The notes under the pieces: model-generated | Databases searched by the model: none | What the model saw: only the letters and a program-made list of their open reading frames with translations | What the model was told of the DNA's origin: nothing | Made by a program: the position numbers and the translations under genes | Part shown: positions 19,111 through 28,501 of the stretch, piece after piece | Layout: each line of letters starts with the position of its first letter | Numbering within the stretch: position 1 is the stretch's first letter | From: Craspedostauros australis | Lineage: Eukaryota; Bacillariophyta; Bacillariophyceae; Mastogloiales; Achnanthaceae | NCBI GenBank assembly: GCA_026770025.1 | Contig: JAMXDE010000003.1 | Coordinates: forward strand, 3,596,001-3,660,000 | Length of the DNA stretch: 64,000 nucleotides | Direction: 5' to 3'

Positions 19111-20711
19111 TTAGGCGGAGATCTTGGTGACCTTGGCCAGAGTGGCATCGGCGTCCATGTCCTCCAGAGCATCGAACACGGACATGGTGGAACCTGGCTT
19201 GGTCTCGCCCTCGACGGCGACCTGCGCGTCGGTGGACCAGCTGGCGATCATCTCCTTGGTGACGCCCTGCGCGAGAAGGGCACGGCCGAATGCATCATCC
19301 TCCAGCTCAACGCCCAACCAGTTCATGCGCTCGGCCAGTCCTTCGAATGGGGATGCCGAAGCGTGGACGCCGTTGTCTCCGGTGTTTGGCTTGGATGCGA
19401 GACCCAGCGCTTTGTATTGGTCGAGGATCGCGCGGCGGACGGAACCGACTGGGGCGGAAGATGGGTCGGTGGCACCGAGCACCTCTCCGCGGAAGTCCTC
19501 CCAGGACAGGCAGTCGGTTGGCCAGGAGACGGTGTAGTACTTGATCATCTCACCTGGGTTGCAGTAGGCTGTGGCAGTGAGTATCGCAGATGCAAAAATG
19601 CATGGGCAGACAAGCGTGTGAATAGATTGTGAGCGTCGATGTGAGCATCGGGGTGAGGTTGAGATTGTGTGGCAAGTGTGAGTGCTGTTGTTGCTCTTCG
19701 CGGCGCAATGGCGCAGAGGAAATGGAGACAAAGCAGATCTGCGCACAATCCGCAATCGACAACAAATGCAATATCTGGCAACATGGAAGTCAACCGGATC
19801 ACACTCTGCCCGTATCGAATTCAAGCCATCTCCACCAAATAATGAGGGGAGCCATTCTTCAGCGCTCCCATCGCCCTCATTCCCATCAATAGTCAACGAC
19901 TTAATGACGCACGCCAAATGCATCGACCTGGCAGCACCTCCCCAATCACACGAAAGCATGCATGCATGCATGAATAATGACTGAATCACAACTCACCAGC
20001 GCGCATGGACATGTAGAATCCGTTCATGACGTAGATGTCCTTGATCTTGCCGCAGTAGAAGCCGCCACCGAACTTGATGAGGGTCTTGCCACGCGAGAGC
20101 TTGGACCATTCGGCGTTGAGACCCTCGGAGTCCAATCCCAGCTTGGCCGCACCGTCCTTGGCGTTGTAGACCTTGCCGGCAGCGATGACGTCCTCCCACT
20201 TCTCGCCGAACATCTTCTCGAAGCCGGCCTTGCCCTTGTCGGGCACGTTGAGCTCGGATGGCTGCAGCTTGACGGCCTTGGAGGCGATGGCGCCGTAGTG
20301 GGTGTCGATGTACATGTTCTTGTCGATCTGCTCGGCCGTCAGGGTTCCCTTTCCAGTGATGCGGATGCCGGCGTCCTTGAGCTTCTGCTCCACGACGGCC
20401 TCGACCTTCTCCGGCGACTTGCCCTTGCAGGCGTGGGGCTTGATGAAGAGGAAGGCGGAGTTGGTCTTGCCGCCGACCTCGACCTGCAGCTTGTTGACCT
20501 GGCTCTTCAGCGCGTCGACCTGGGCCAGCTGATCCTTGGTCTGCTGCAGGTCGTAGTAGACGTACGCTGTGGTGGCGGCGACCACGGCCACACCGATGGT
20601 GGCTGCGCCGCCGTTCGGGCTGGCGCTTGCGGCGGAGGCGAATCCGCGGCGACTGGCATTGGCGAAGCGGTTCACGCGGCGGGAGAGAGTGCGGGCTGTT
20701 GCGGAGAACAT
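19111..20711 (-). CDS. Nucleoside diphosphate kinase-like protein with mitochondrial anchor, two exons
   Basis: Model complement(join(19111..19568,19997..20711)), 390 residues; the intron is GTGAGT...CAG, phase 1. Residues 1-30 are Arg/Ser/Ala-rich (mitochondrial presequence), 36-54 form a hydrophobic segment, and 56-77 a likely coiled coil. The NDK fold starts near 84 with AFLFIKP. It resumes near 245 with FRGEVLGATDPSSAPVGS and the active-site region NGVHASAS, where H307 is the expected phospho-histidine. Canonical NDKs have ~150 residues; here about 90-100 residues are inserted between the first strand/helix block and the nucleotide-binding block. NDKs swap phosphate between NTPs and NDPs. 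Because the residues around the histidine depart from HGSDS (Ala replaces Gly and Asp), activity is uncertain. Confidence 0.8.
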
Positions 20712-21393
20712 GGTGCTTCTACTTCGACTTCTGCTTCGACTGGAGTATGTCTTTTGGTGGATGTTGTGGTGGTGATTGCTGTTATTGCTGTTATTGCGGT
20801 TGCGTTTGTGTTGGCATGCGGGCTTCGGCTGCGGTTTGTCTTGGGTCTCCTTCTGCCTCCAGATCTGAAGAGATCTTGGTGAGAGGCAACGCAACAAAGA
20901 CCAGATCTTTCACGTGCGTTGCTGTTCCCTCAACAGGCGACGACTGCCACCAAAGAAGATTCAGCGATTCGCCTTTGCCGAACGGTTTTCTGTCCATTCT
21001 GGTAACCAATGACAGTACTTCAGTTATAGTATATTTATATGTCTGCGAAACAGATACGATTACAGCAGTACTTATTATGTTAGACTGGATCAAGAGGGTA
21101 GAGAAGTTCGATTCCTCACCAGCAGATGTGCAGAGGACCGCTCTCTTCGCCTCCACCATGTCGAGTAAAGTGCAACTCGTGCTTCAGTCTACATACGGAA
21201 GGTGCGAGTTTGGTGTATGCATGCAGGTTGTTTATAGATCTGCTATATTCATCGTGTATCGTCTGTCGTTGGGTGCTTGGCAGGAGCCGTCTCTGGTTGT
21301 TCCTTGCGTCTCTTCATGGACAAAGCCACTAGCGATCCAAAGGAAGGCGCGATCCAACAGCCATCTCTTGTGCAATCTCAGATGTTTCTGCCA
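20712..21393. other. Intergenic region between the NDK-like and E2 genes
   Basis: No gene seen. It holds the promoter side of the NDK-like gene and the 3' flank of the E2 gene, both on the minus strand. Confidence 0.5.
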
Positions 21394-23385
21394 TCAAGTC
21401 AGATCCACAACATCATCATTTGCGCTTAAACTTGCGCCTTGCGAACTTCCGCTTTGAGTGACCTCCGATGGCCCCGCACCTTCATCTGCGTTGTCCAAAA
21501 CGAACACAGACGGGCCGGCCTGTTGCTGCGGTGCTCCTCGCTTCCTTCTCTTGGCGGATCGGCGAGACGCATGTGAGAGTGCTGTCGTGTGAGGCGCCGC
21601 ATGCAAGCTTTGGCTCCTGTTGTCACTCCCACTTCTGCCTTTCCCTTTATTCTCGTCTTCATCACCGCTGTCATCGTCCAGAATTTCAATGTGCCCGTTC
21701 TGGTCAACTCGTGTGGGTACGCTTGCTGCTGCTGCTTCTATTTCTAACGGATATTCAGCAGCAGGTGTCTTCGCGGGCGCTCGCTTCTTTGCTGGTGGTT
21801 CCAGCAGCGCCAACGCGGATGTGTACATCGTTTGCAGTCCCCGATTTCTGTCATACCAGCCAGATAGCTGCTTCGTCACAGCATGCCGCTTATAATGAAA
21901 ATGCTTGCTGACTGCGTCTTGAAATTCGGGGTACGGGTTCGTCGAAGATGAGAGGAATGGCAGGATGGCGCATTCCAACGTTTGCCTCTCAATTTTCTTG
22001 TTGTACGCCTTCGACGATGCGTTGCCAGTGGCGGTGGAACGCAATCTATCGTATGCCGGCTCGTTGAAATACGGATCAGGAACCAGGATGAGCGACTGAA
22101 TAGAGATGAGGACCTGCAGGAGAGTGGAAGATCCTGGGATCCACCCAGGGCCGCTCCATGTTCCCAGCAACGACAGGCAGACCTTGCCGCAATTGTAAAG
22201 GTTGGGATTGAATCGGTACCTCCCGCCGCCGGTGGTCACGAAGTGAACCTTGGGCGCTGACATGGGGTAGTTGTGCAAAAGGATGTCGAACACGAAGCAC
22301 CCATTCGCGTAGGGCGTGTCGTCAGGGCCGATGATCATGGCGCGGATGCGGTCCATCTTATCCTCTTGGATCCGTAGGAAGATGGATGAGCCATACTCGA
22401 CCGGCAGAGAATTCGCGTAAGCTGAGAGCTCCTTGAAGATGTTCTGGATGTTGGTGGGAGCATACGCACGTCTATGCGGGATACGGAAGTGTTGCAGGGC
22501 TGGCACCATCTTGAAGCAGACGGGCCGCAGAGCCTGGCGGTAGTTCCGCTGGTGATCCATGACACCAACCTCATCCGTTCCGAAATGGGCCTTGCTGCAG
22601 CTCAGCGCCAGCTCATGAACTTTTAGGGCATATGCGACGATCTTCATCTCTTCTGAGAGATCCAGATCTGCATCTGTATTTGCATTTGCATTTGCCATCG
22701 CCGTTTCTGGGATATGCGATTCGCCTGTGATGTAACGAAGGGCATTGATGGAAGCAGCAGCAGCAGTAGTAGTAGTGACATAAGGGGCAGTGGCAGTGGC
22801 AGCGGCAGCCGAGTTGACAGACTGGGGGATAGATGACGATCCAAAGACCTTGGCCTGCTGACCGAAGGCGTCAATTGCATGGATCAGCCCTTCATCGTCG
22901 CCATCATCCCCCTCCAACTTCCCCAGCGCTGCCGGATGATGCATGGCAATGGCTTCACATGCGCGCAGCGAGTCGCAAAGCAGATCACGCATGCTGGCCC
23001 ATTCCGATGGAACTGCTTCTCGCAAAATCACGCACAGAGTCTTGAGCACTTCGTCGCCTGGTGGGTTGGTGCTTGAACTGAGCAACCCATCGCTGACAAA
23101 CGAGTTCACGATCTTCACTTGGCCGGCCCTTTCCTTCTTCGACTGTCGCTCGGCTTGTTTCTGCGCCTGCAGAACATTCGACGCATCGCGCGTGTCTCCG
23201 TCGTAGCCAACGCCAGCTTTGGATTTGCCAGCCTTCTTCGTGTGTTCCGGACCGACGCCCATGCCGATCCCAAGGCCCAGAGGCAAGGGATTCGGATTGC
23301 CAAGGAACTGCTGGAGTCCATCCTGTCCCCATCCATCTGCATTCGTAGAGAAGAAATCTTCAATTTGCCACGGCTTGAAGCTCAT
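21394..23385 (-). CDS. Large E2 ubiquitin-conjugating enzyme (UBE2O/BIRC6-type core)
   Basis: 663 residues from an ATG at 23385, single exon. The UBC core spans about 320-490. NPNLYNCGKVCLSLLGTW carries the catalytic Cys at residue 403, and the GPGWIPGSSTLLQVLISIQSLI and PYFNEPAYD stretches are typical of UBE2O, UBE2Z and BIRC6-like E2s rather than small E2s. E2s take ubiquitin from E1 as a thioester and pass it to substrates. The first ~300 residues are an unrecognised N-terminal region with Ala/Thr-rich linkers. The C-terminal ~110 residues are disordered and end in DDVVDLT; with IEILDDDSGDED near residue 600 these look like SUMO-interacting motifs, so a SUMO-directed role is possible. Confidence 0.85.
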   Translation of the reverse strand: MSFKPWQIEDFFSTNADGWGQDGLQQFLGNPNPLPLGLGIGMGVGPEHTKKAGKSKAGVGYDGDTRDASNVLQAQKQAERQSKKERAGQVKIVNSFVSDGLLSSSTNPPGDEVLKTLCVILREAVPSEWASMRDLLCDSLRACEAIAMHHPAALGKLEGDDGDDEGLIHAIDAFGQQAKVFGSSSIPQSVNSAAAATATAPYVTTTTAAAASINALRYITGESHIPETAMANANANTDADLDLSEEMKIVAYALKVHELALSCSKAHFGTDEVGVMDHQRNYRQALRPVCFKMVPALQHFRIPHRRAYAPTNIQNIFKELSAYANSLPVEYGSSIFLRIQEDKMDRIRAMIIGPDDTPYANGCFVFDILLHNYPMSAPKVHFVTTGGGRYRFNPNLYNCGKVCLSLLGTWSGPGWIPGSSTLLQVLISIQSLILVPDPYFNEPAYDRLRSTATGNASSKAYNKKIERQTLECAILPFLSSSTNPYPEFQDAVSKHFHYKRHAVTKQLSGWYDRNRGLQTMYTSALALLEPPAKKRAPAKTPAAEYPLEIEAAAASVPTRVDQNGHIEILDDDSGDEDENKGKGRSGSDNRSQSLHAAPHTTALSHASRRSAKRRKRGAPQQQAGPSVFVLDNADEGAGPSEVTQSGSSQGASLSANDDVVDLT

Positions 23386-24046
23386 CGCAGAGGGCAGTCA
23401 GATATATATATATATATTATAGTAGTCGGGTATTGTATAATAGCTGTTTGTCCCTTATTCTTCGTCTCTTTGTGGTTCCAATCGAAGTGAGCTGAGTGGT
23501 TTCACAACAGATGATCTTCCGCAAATGTGGATGCGATTGTTGTTGTTGTTGCTGATGCTGCTGATGTTTGTGTTGTTATGGTCGACACCGCCACAGTCGC
23601 CATCCTGAAGTTGTCGCGAACCAGTGACAAACCGGATTCTGCCTTGTTGCTGTTCAGCGATACGAGAACTCTCGCCAAAGTGAGAGAACAAGTTCCTCGT
23701 AGACTATCAACAAAAGCGCAGCGCATGTGCGAGTATTTAGCTCGCATGGCATGGTATAGCATGATATGGCATGATAGCATGATGCCATCCCAGGCCATGC
23801 CGACAAAACAAACCACGAACATCTACGGCAAGCAACAACAACAACCATCAATCAATCAATTAGTAACAATCAGCTAGAGAGTATGCACATCACCATCTCT
23901 TCACTTATCAGCGCAGCTTGAATGCTCCCCGTTTTATAGAGAGCCATGACGCAACAGAACTTAGAGTATGGTACCCTGCCCCTTTATAGTACATATCTTC
24001 GCATGAATCGACGCAGCAGCCGCGACGCCGACAGCGAGAAGTGCGC
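23386..24046. other. Intergenic region 5' of the E2 gene
   Basis: No gene seen. It contains the (AT)8 tract, an imperfect tandem of GCATGATATG-like words (about 23744-23800) and the word TAGAGAGTAT at 23875-23884. Confidence 0.5.
23402..23417. repeat. (AT)8 tract directly upstream of the E2 start codon
   Basis: Uninterrupted AT run beginning 17 nt upstream of the E2 ATG. It is probably in the 5' UTR or core promoter; a TATA-like role cannot be decided from sequence. Confidence 0.85.
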
Positions 24047-25441
24047 TCACAGCGTATGCGGCCGCAGAACCTCTCTCGTTGCCTCCACCAAATCCCACGC
24101 AACCAACGTGGGATGCCCACCGTAAATGCCCGTGCATTTGTGGCTATTCGCGTTCTGATTGTCGCATCGTCCGATTTCTTTGCGCCGCTTCGTGGATGAG
24201 CATTCACCGAGCGCAGGTATGTGACGGCGGACGTCCACAAACTTCAAATCGAGACGATCGTCGAACCGTTCCACGTACTCCCGCGTTTCTTTCGCAAACT
24301 CGTCGGCAGATGCTGCGAACATGCTGTAAGCGACCGCAGGGCCGTGGTAGTATTCGGACAGCTGCGGATACTGCATCGGAGGCGACTGGGTCATGTCGAT
24401 GTTCCAATTATCCTTCATGACCTGCAGGTAGGTCGATTGGCGGGAGTTGGTGACGTGGTTGAATCGACCGATCAGCAAAGCTGAATAGTCGTCGAGCGAC
24501 TGCATTCGAAGCACGAAGAGGAGTTTGGGAATGCCATCGGTTGGGGGGAGATGGATTAGGAATGTGTTCGTGACGTGCGTGAAGGTCGAATTGTTCTCGA
24601 ATTCAATCCGCTGGTAGTTGCCAAGATGGTCCTTGACCAGGTCTTCGTAGTACTCGTGCGATTTAAGTGCCTTGTTGCGCCTCAGCGTGTTCATCAAATT
24701 CTCCTCCGCTACAATGCGGTCCTGGTACTGGCACGCCAGCTCGTTGGCCATCTGCCGTGTGTGCGAATTCCCCAACATGAGGATGTTTGCGTTGGGTGGG
24801 AATGGGAAGTCTCGTCGCCCGTAGCTGAGCTTGTCCGACACGGAAGGATACGGCGATGCTGGATGGATCGTTGTTGGTTCTGTTTTGATGCACTGTATGT
24901 AATCCTGTAGCTTCTGCCCGAATTCCACGTACTCGTCGCCCTCGCAAATGTAGTCGGCTTTGTCCTCCATCGGATTCCGACAGACGCGGAATTCGGAGAT
25001 GCCCGTCTGCTCTATTCTTGCAGCAGAGATTGATTGAGGTGTTGGTGGTGCTGCCAATGTTGGCAGCGCCGTTCGTTCTGTCGTCACATCCACATCCACG
25101 CCTACGATTGAGCCTGTGCTTGCATTCCGAGGCGGGGCTTCATATTGGCCTGCAATTGCGGATGCACCAGTTTGGTCATGCGAAGGATCGTGTACCTCCA
25201 GCTGGGGCTCCGATGCTGGTGCCGGTACAGAGGTTGGCGCCAATGCCTCCGCATCTACCGTGCTGTGGGATCCTGCGCTTGTTGTCGCCACGCCGTCCAC
25301 TCGAATACTGTAGACGTTGTCCGAATACATCAGCGTGAAACCGACGAAGACACCCAACACCACGATGACCTTCCAGAAATAGGACACCCGAGATCCAGAT
25401 GATGGCAAAGGCTGTGTGTGCAGGCCATTCGCACTACTCAT
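24047..25441 (-). CDS. Type II membrane protein, SGNH-like (paralogue 1)
   Basis: 464 residues from an ATG at 25441. One transmembrane segment lies at about 21-39, then a Ser/Pro/Thr-rich stem to ~148, then a luminal or extracellular domain. The domain carries FRVCR, DYICEG, the motif ILMLGNSHTRQ (S226, H227) and a late GGHPTL (H443). A Ser in a G-N/D-S turn near the domain start and a late His match the block I/block V pattern of SGNH and plant PMR5/TBL-like O-acyltransferases or esterases. Even Cys content (VCR, YIC, ACQ, GEC, RCD, KCT) suggests disulfides. The neighbour at 26164-27723 is a tandem paralogue. I infer a Golgi or cell-surface glycan-modifying role; no substrate can be read. 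Confidence 0.75.
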   Translation of the reverse strand: MSSANGLHTQPLPSSGSRVSYFWKVIVVLGVFVGFTLMYSDNVYSIRVDGVATTSAGSHSTVDAEALAPTSVPAPASEPQLEVHDPSHDQTGASAIAGQYEAPPRNASTGSIVGVDVDVTTERTALPTLAAPPTPQSISAARIEQTGISEFRVCRNPMEDKADYICEGDEYVEFGQKLQDYIQCIKTEPTTIHPASPYPSVSDKLSYGRRDFPFPPNANILMLGNSHTRQMANELACQYQDRIVAEENLMNTLRRNKALKSHEYYEDLVKDHLGNYQRIEFENNSTFTHVTNTFLIHLPPTDGIPKLLFVLRMQSLDDYSALLIGRFNHVTNSRQSTYLQVMKDNWNIDMTQSPPMQYPQLSEYYHGPAVAYSMFAASADEFAKETREYVERFDDRLDLKFVDVRRHIPALGECSSTKRRKEIGRCDNQNANSHKCTGIYGGHPTLVAWDLVEATREVLRPHTL

Positions 25442-26163
25442 ATTTGCATCGGAATGCCAAGTACTCTATTCACGAAAGCCGCACCCCTCTCCTTCTCCAA
25501 AGTCAGCGGTCGCGCTGCCGATGGCATGTCACCACCGTCGTTCCCGCGGATTGCCGGTGCAGTGCCAATGACGGCGTCGAGATTGTCCCAGGAGCAGAAC
25601 ACCGTGGAGCCATGTACATATAGTGCGACAACTACTACTGTTCTCTGTGCCTCGGCTCTGTTCTGCTCGGTATCATGGATCCATGGAGAGGTCGTGGGCA
25701 TGCAGGAGGATTCCTTGTGTTGGAATGTGGTGTATGACTATTATAGAATGGGTCGTATGGTACACGTGCGAGTAGTAGTATTGCCACGACGTCCGTAGCA
25801 GGTTTGTTCGAATGGTTGCAGCGTCGTACCGCTGGAACCCTGATTCTCTTGGCTGGGACTCACTGCATGTTACGAAACGAAACGAGACAAAGCATCCGAT
25901 TGACAACTTCGATCACAGAAGGACGAAGTCTAACGAAGAAAATAGGGCAGTCAGCAGGACACACAGCGCAAGACTCGAAATGGGATGCTCTCTCCAGAGA
26001 CCGGAGTAGAGCAGAGTTGAGTAGAGAGTATTCGTGGGCAGCATCACCGGCACTTGTTGTTCAGCATTGTTGTCTATCCCACCACACGAGTACGATCAGT
26101 CCACAATGCTTCAATCTTTTACATTAAGGTTCATGGACAAGCGCTCCAGAACTCTCCAGAGTC
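25442..26163. other. Intergenic region between the tandem paralogues
   Basis: No gene seen. It contains CTCTCTCCAGAGA at 25988-26000 and TAGAGAGTAT at 26022-26031, words that recur elsewhere in the window. Confidence 0.5.
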
Positions 26164-27723
26164 TCATGTTGACGATTGCCCAAGAATGTCATGGACTGCC
26201 TCCATCGCATCCCAGGCCCCCAGCGTAGGATGCCCGCCATGCGCACCTGAACAACGGTGCCCGTTCGGGTTGGAGTCATCGCATATTCCCACCGTCAACC
26301 TCTTGGCCGTCGATGAACATTCCCCCAACGCAGCGATGTGCCGTCGGACGTTCACGAACCGCGCATTCGACCGCGACTGCGCCATCCTCTCAATGGCGTG
26401 TTGCGTCTGGTTGCCAAAGGTGTTGGCGTACTGCGCGAACATGCTGAACGCGATCAGTGGTCCGTGGTAGATTTGCGCCAATCGCTCCATCTGGATCGGT
26501 GGCGAGTTGGCCAAATCGATGTGCCATACCTCTTCCAAGGTCTTTTGAAAATTGGTCTTCTTGGAATTGTCGATATTGTTGAACTTCCCCACCAGCATGG
26601 CAGACAAGTCGGACAATGGCACGTCTAGAATGTACTCCAACGGGTTGTCGGGGCCTGCGCAGCAATTTTCCAGATGCACCAAGAAGCTGTTCGTGATGGC
26701 CAAGAAGGTGGCGTTGTTGGAGAACGTCGCGCGATGGTAGTTGCCCATGCGATCGGTGTCGAATGCATGGTACCATGTGGCATTGGGAGATGAAGGACTG
26801 GCCCCATCGTTCCCATCTTCTGTGGTGCCGGTACTGGATCTGCCAATGACACCGTAAACACGATGCTTGTATTGCACCATGCTCTCTTCTCGCACGATAT
26901 CATCCTGGTACTGGCACAGCAATTCAGCCACCATCTGCCGCGTATGCGAATTGCCCAACATGAGGATGATCGCATTGTCGGGGAAGGCGTGCTGTCTCCT
27001 GCCCCATTGCTGCGTGATTGGCGGGTACGGTGTGGCCACAAGATCGTTGCCCTTGCCATTTTGCGCGTTCCGCAAGTACTCATCCATTCGTCGTCCGAAT
27101 GCATCGTACTCAGAACCTTCGCAGATGTAGTCTCTCTTGTCCTTTGTGGGAACTCGGCAAACTCGAAAGCTTGAAAGATCGGCTGGTGCCACAGCATTGC
27201 TCTCGGGCAATGCTGCCGTGGGTTGACTTGCACCAGCATTGGGGAGACCAACGCCAGTTTTGGAATCTGCGATTACAATCGGCGGTCGCGTACTTATTGT
27301 TGCGTTCGCAGTTGCATTCGTTGGGATCGTGGAAGCTGACTGTTGGATCTTGCTTTGCGGTTTGCTCGTTGCTTGCGCGTTGATCGTCTGTTCGCCCTCT
27401 TCGATGGAACGTAGGGAGATGGAAATAATGGTGGCAAACAGTAGAATGAGAGCCGTTGCTGCTGCGCCTTTCCCCATGCATGTCGGCAGCAGACGTCGCC
27501 TCCAAGGCCATCGCTGCCTCCTTCCCGGCTTCACCACAGCACTCCCATCCTTCTTCGCTCCGAGCTCTTCGGAAAGGTTCGCCGATGGCGGAAGATGTGC
27601 TTGCACGCTTCGTCGCGACGATGCGTGTGAAGCGTACGATTTTGATTCAGCTCCAAAAGACGATGATTGCACCGGTGATGGCGATGGCGAGGACGCAGAA
27701 GCAGGAAAGCTTGAAGGCTGCAT
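26164..27723 (-). CDS. Type II membrane protein, SGNH-like (paralogue 2)
   Basis: 519 residues from an ATG at 27723. The cytosolic N-terminus is long and basic (GRRQRWPWRRR) ahead of one transmembrane segment at about 86-104, followed by an Asn/Thr/Pro-rich stem. The luminal domain matches paralogue 1 block for block: FRVCR, DYICEGSEY, ILMLGNSHTRQM (S259, H260), CQYQD, a shared N-x-T-F sequon, VRRHIAALGECSST and GGHPTLGAWD (H498). It differs by an insertion of about 30 residues around GRSSTGTTEDGNDG and by several extra N-glycosylation sequons. Same strand and adjacency to paralogue 1 indicate tandem duplication. The SGNH-like assignment rests on motif pattern only. Confidence 0.75.
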   Translation of the reverse strand: MQPSSFPASASSPSPSPVQSSSFGAESKSYASHASSRRSVQAHLPPSANLSEELGAKKDGSAVVKPGRRQRWPWRRRLLPTCMGKGAAATALILLFATIISISLRSIEEGEQTINAQATSKPQSKIQQSASTIPTNATANATISTRPPIVIADSKTGVGLPNAGASQPTAALPESNAVAPADLSSFRVCRVPTKDKRDYICEGSEYDAFGRRMDEYLRNAQNGKGNDLVATPYPPITQQWGRRQHAFPDNAIILMLGNSHTRQMVAELLCQYQDDIVREESMVQYKHRVYGVIGRSSTGTTEDGNDGASPSSPNATWYHAFDTDRMGNYHRATFSNNATFLAITNSFLVHLENCCAGPDNPLEYILDVPLSDLSAMLVGKFNNIDNSKKTNFQKTLEEVWHIDLANSPPIQMERLAQIYHGPLIAFSMFAQYANTFGNQTQHAIERMAQSRSNARFVNVRRHIAALGECSSTAKRLTVGICDDSNPNGHRCSGAHGGHPTLGAWDAMEAVHDILGQSST

Positions 27724-28501
27724 GGAAGTGGGATGGAGGTGTCCGGGGCTTGGCTATTCGATGGAAATCAACGGTCGCATCTCCCTCTGACGATGACAAG
27801 TGGCTCGTACACCGCAGTGCCGACGGGTGCGCAACGAGTTATGGCAACGAAAAGGTGTGATGCGTACGTCCGACCATGGTACGCATGAGTACTCACGCTC
27901 GTATTGGTACGTGTATTATTGTGGTTTCCGCATTGGCAGGAGAGTGCATTTGTCCACAGATCTTGTTGTTGTTGATGTTCATGAGAGGAATGAACACGCA
28001 TCGGAGTTGCCATTGTCATTTGTTCTTCGTGAATGGGATCTCATCCAAGACTGATTCCAGTGATGGCATGTTCCTTGTTGTTGTTCTGAACATGACGTCA
28101 TGGTACGTCATGCGTGAATGAAAACAGCTATCCAATCCCTCCATGTGTTTGCCGACAACAGAGAACGCGCGCAAACGCGGCATCGCGTCCACCAACGAGC
28201 CCCAGCGAACACGCCCTACGATCAGGAAAGTTGTTGTCAGAATCGCTGGCTTGTCACCAGGCAACCTCCCCGCGAAGTGATGTCGACACCGATGATCAAT
28301 GGGAACAAGAAGATACCATACCCGACAGCTGAGACAAAATCAAAGAGCAAACGGGTTGAGTACCCCCGACAAAGGCAAGTATAGGAGCACTCGTTGAGGA
28401 GAGGCGTCGGACCAGCCAAGCACTCTCGATTCTGATCAACCGAACCTCACTACGACTACGAGCACTACTGGTACAGCAAGTTGCAGCAAGGTGAAGCAAC
28501 C
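27724..28501. other. Divergent intergenic region, possible bidirectional promoter
   Basis: 778 bp separate the starts of the minus-strand SGNH-like gene (27723) and the plus-strand carrier gene (28502), so both promoters must lie here. I cannot identify individual elements. Confidence 0.5.
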
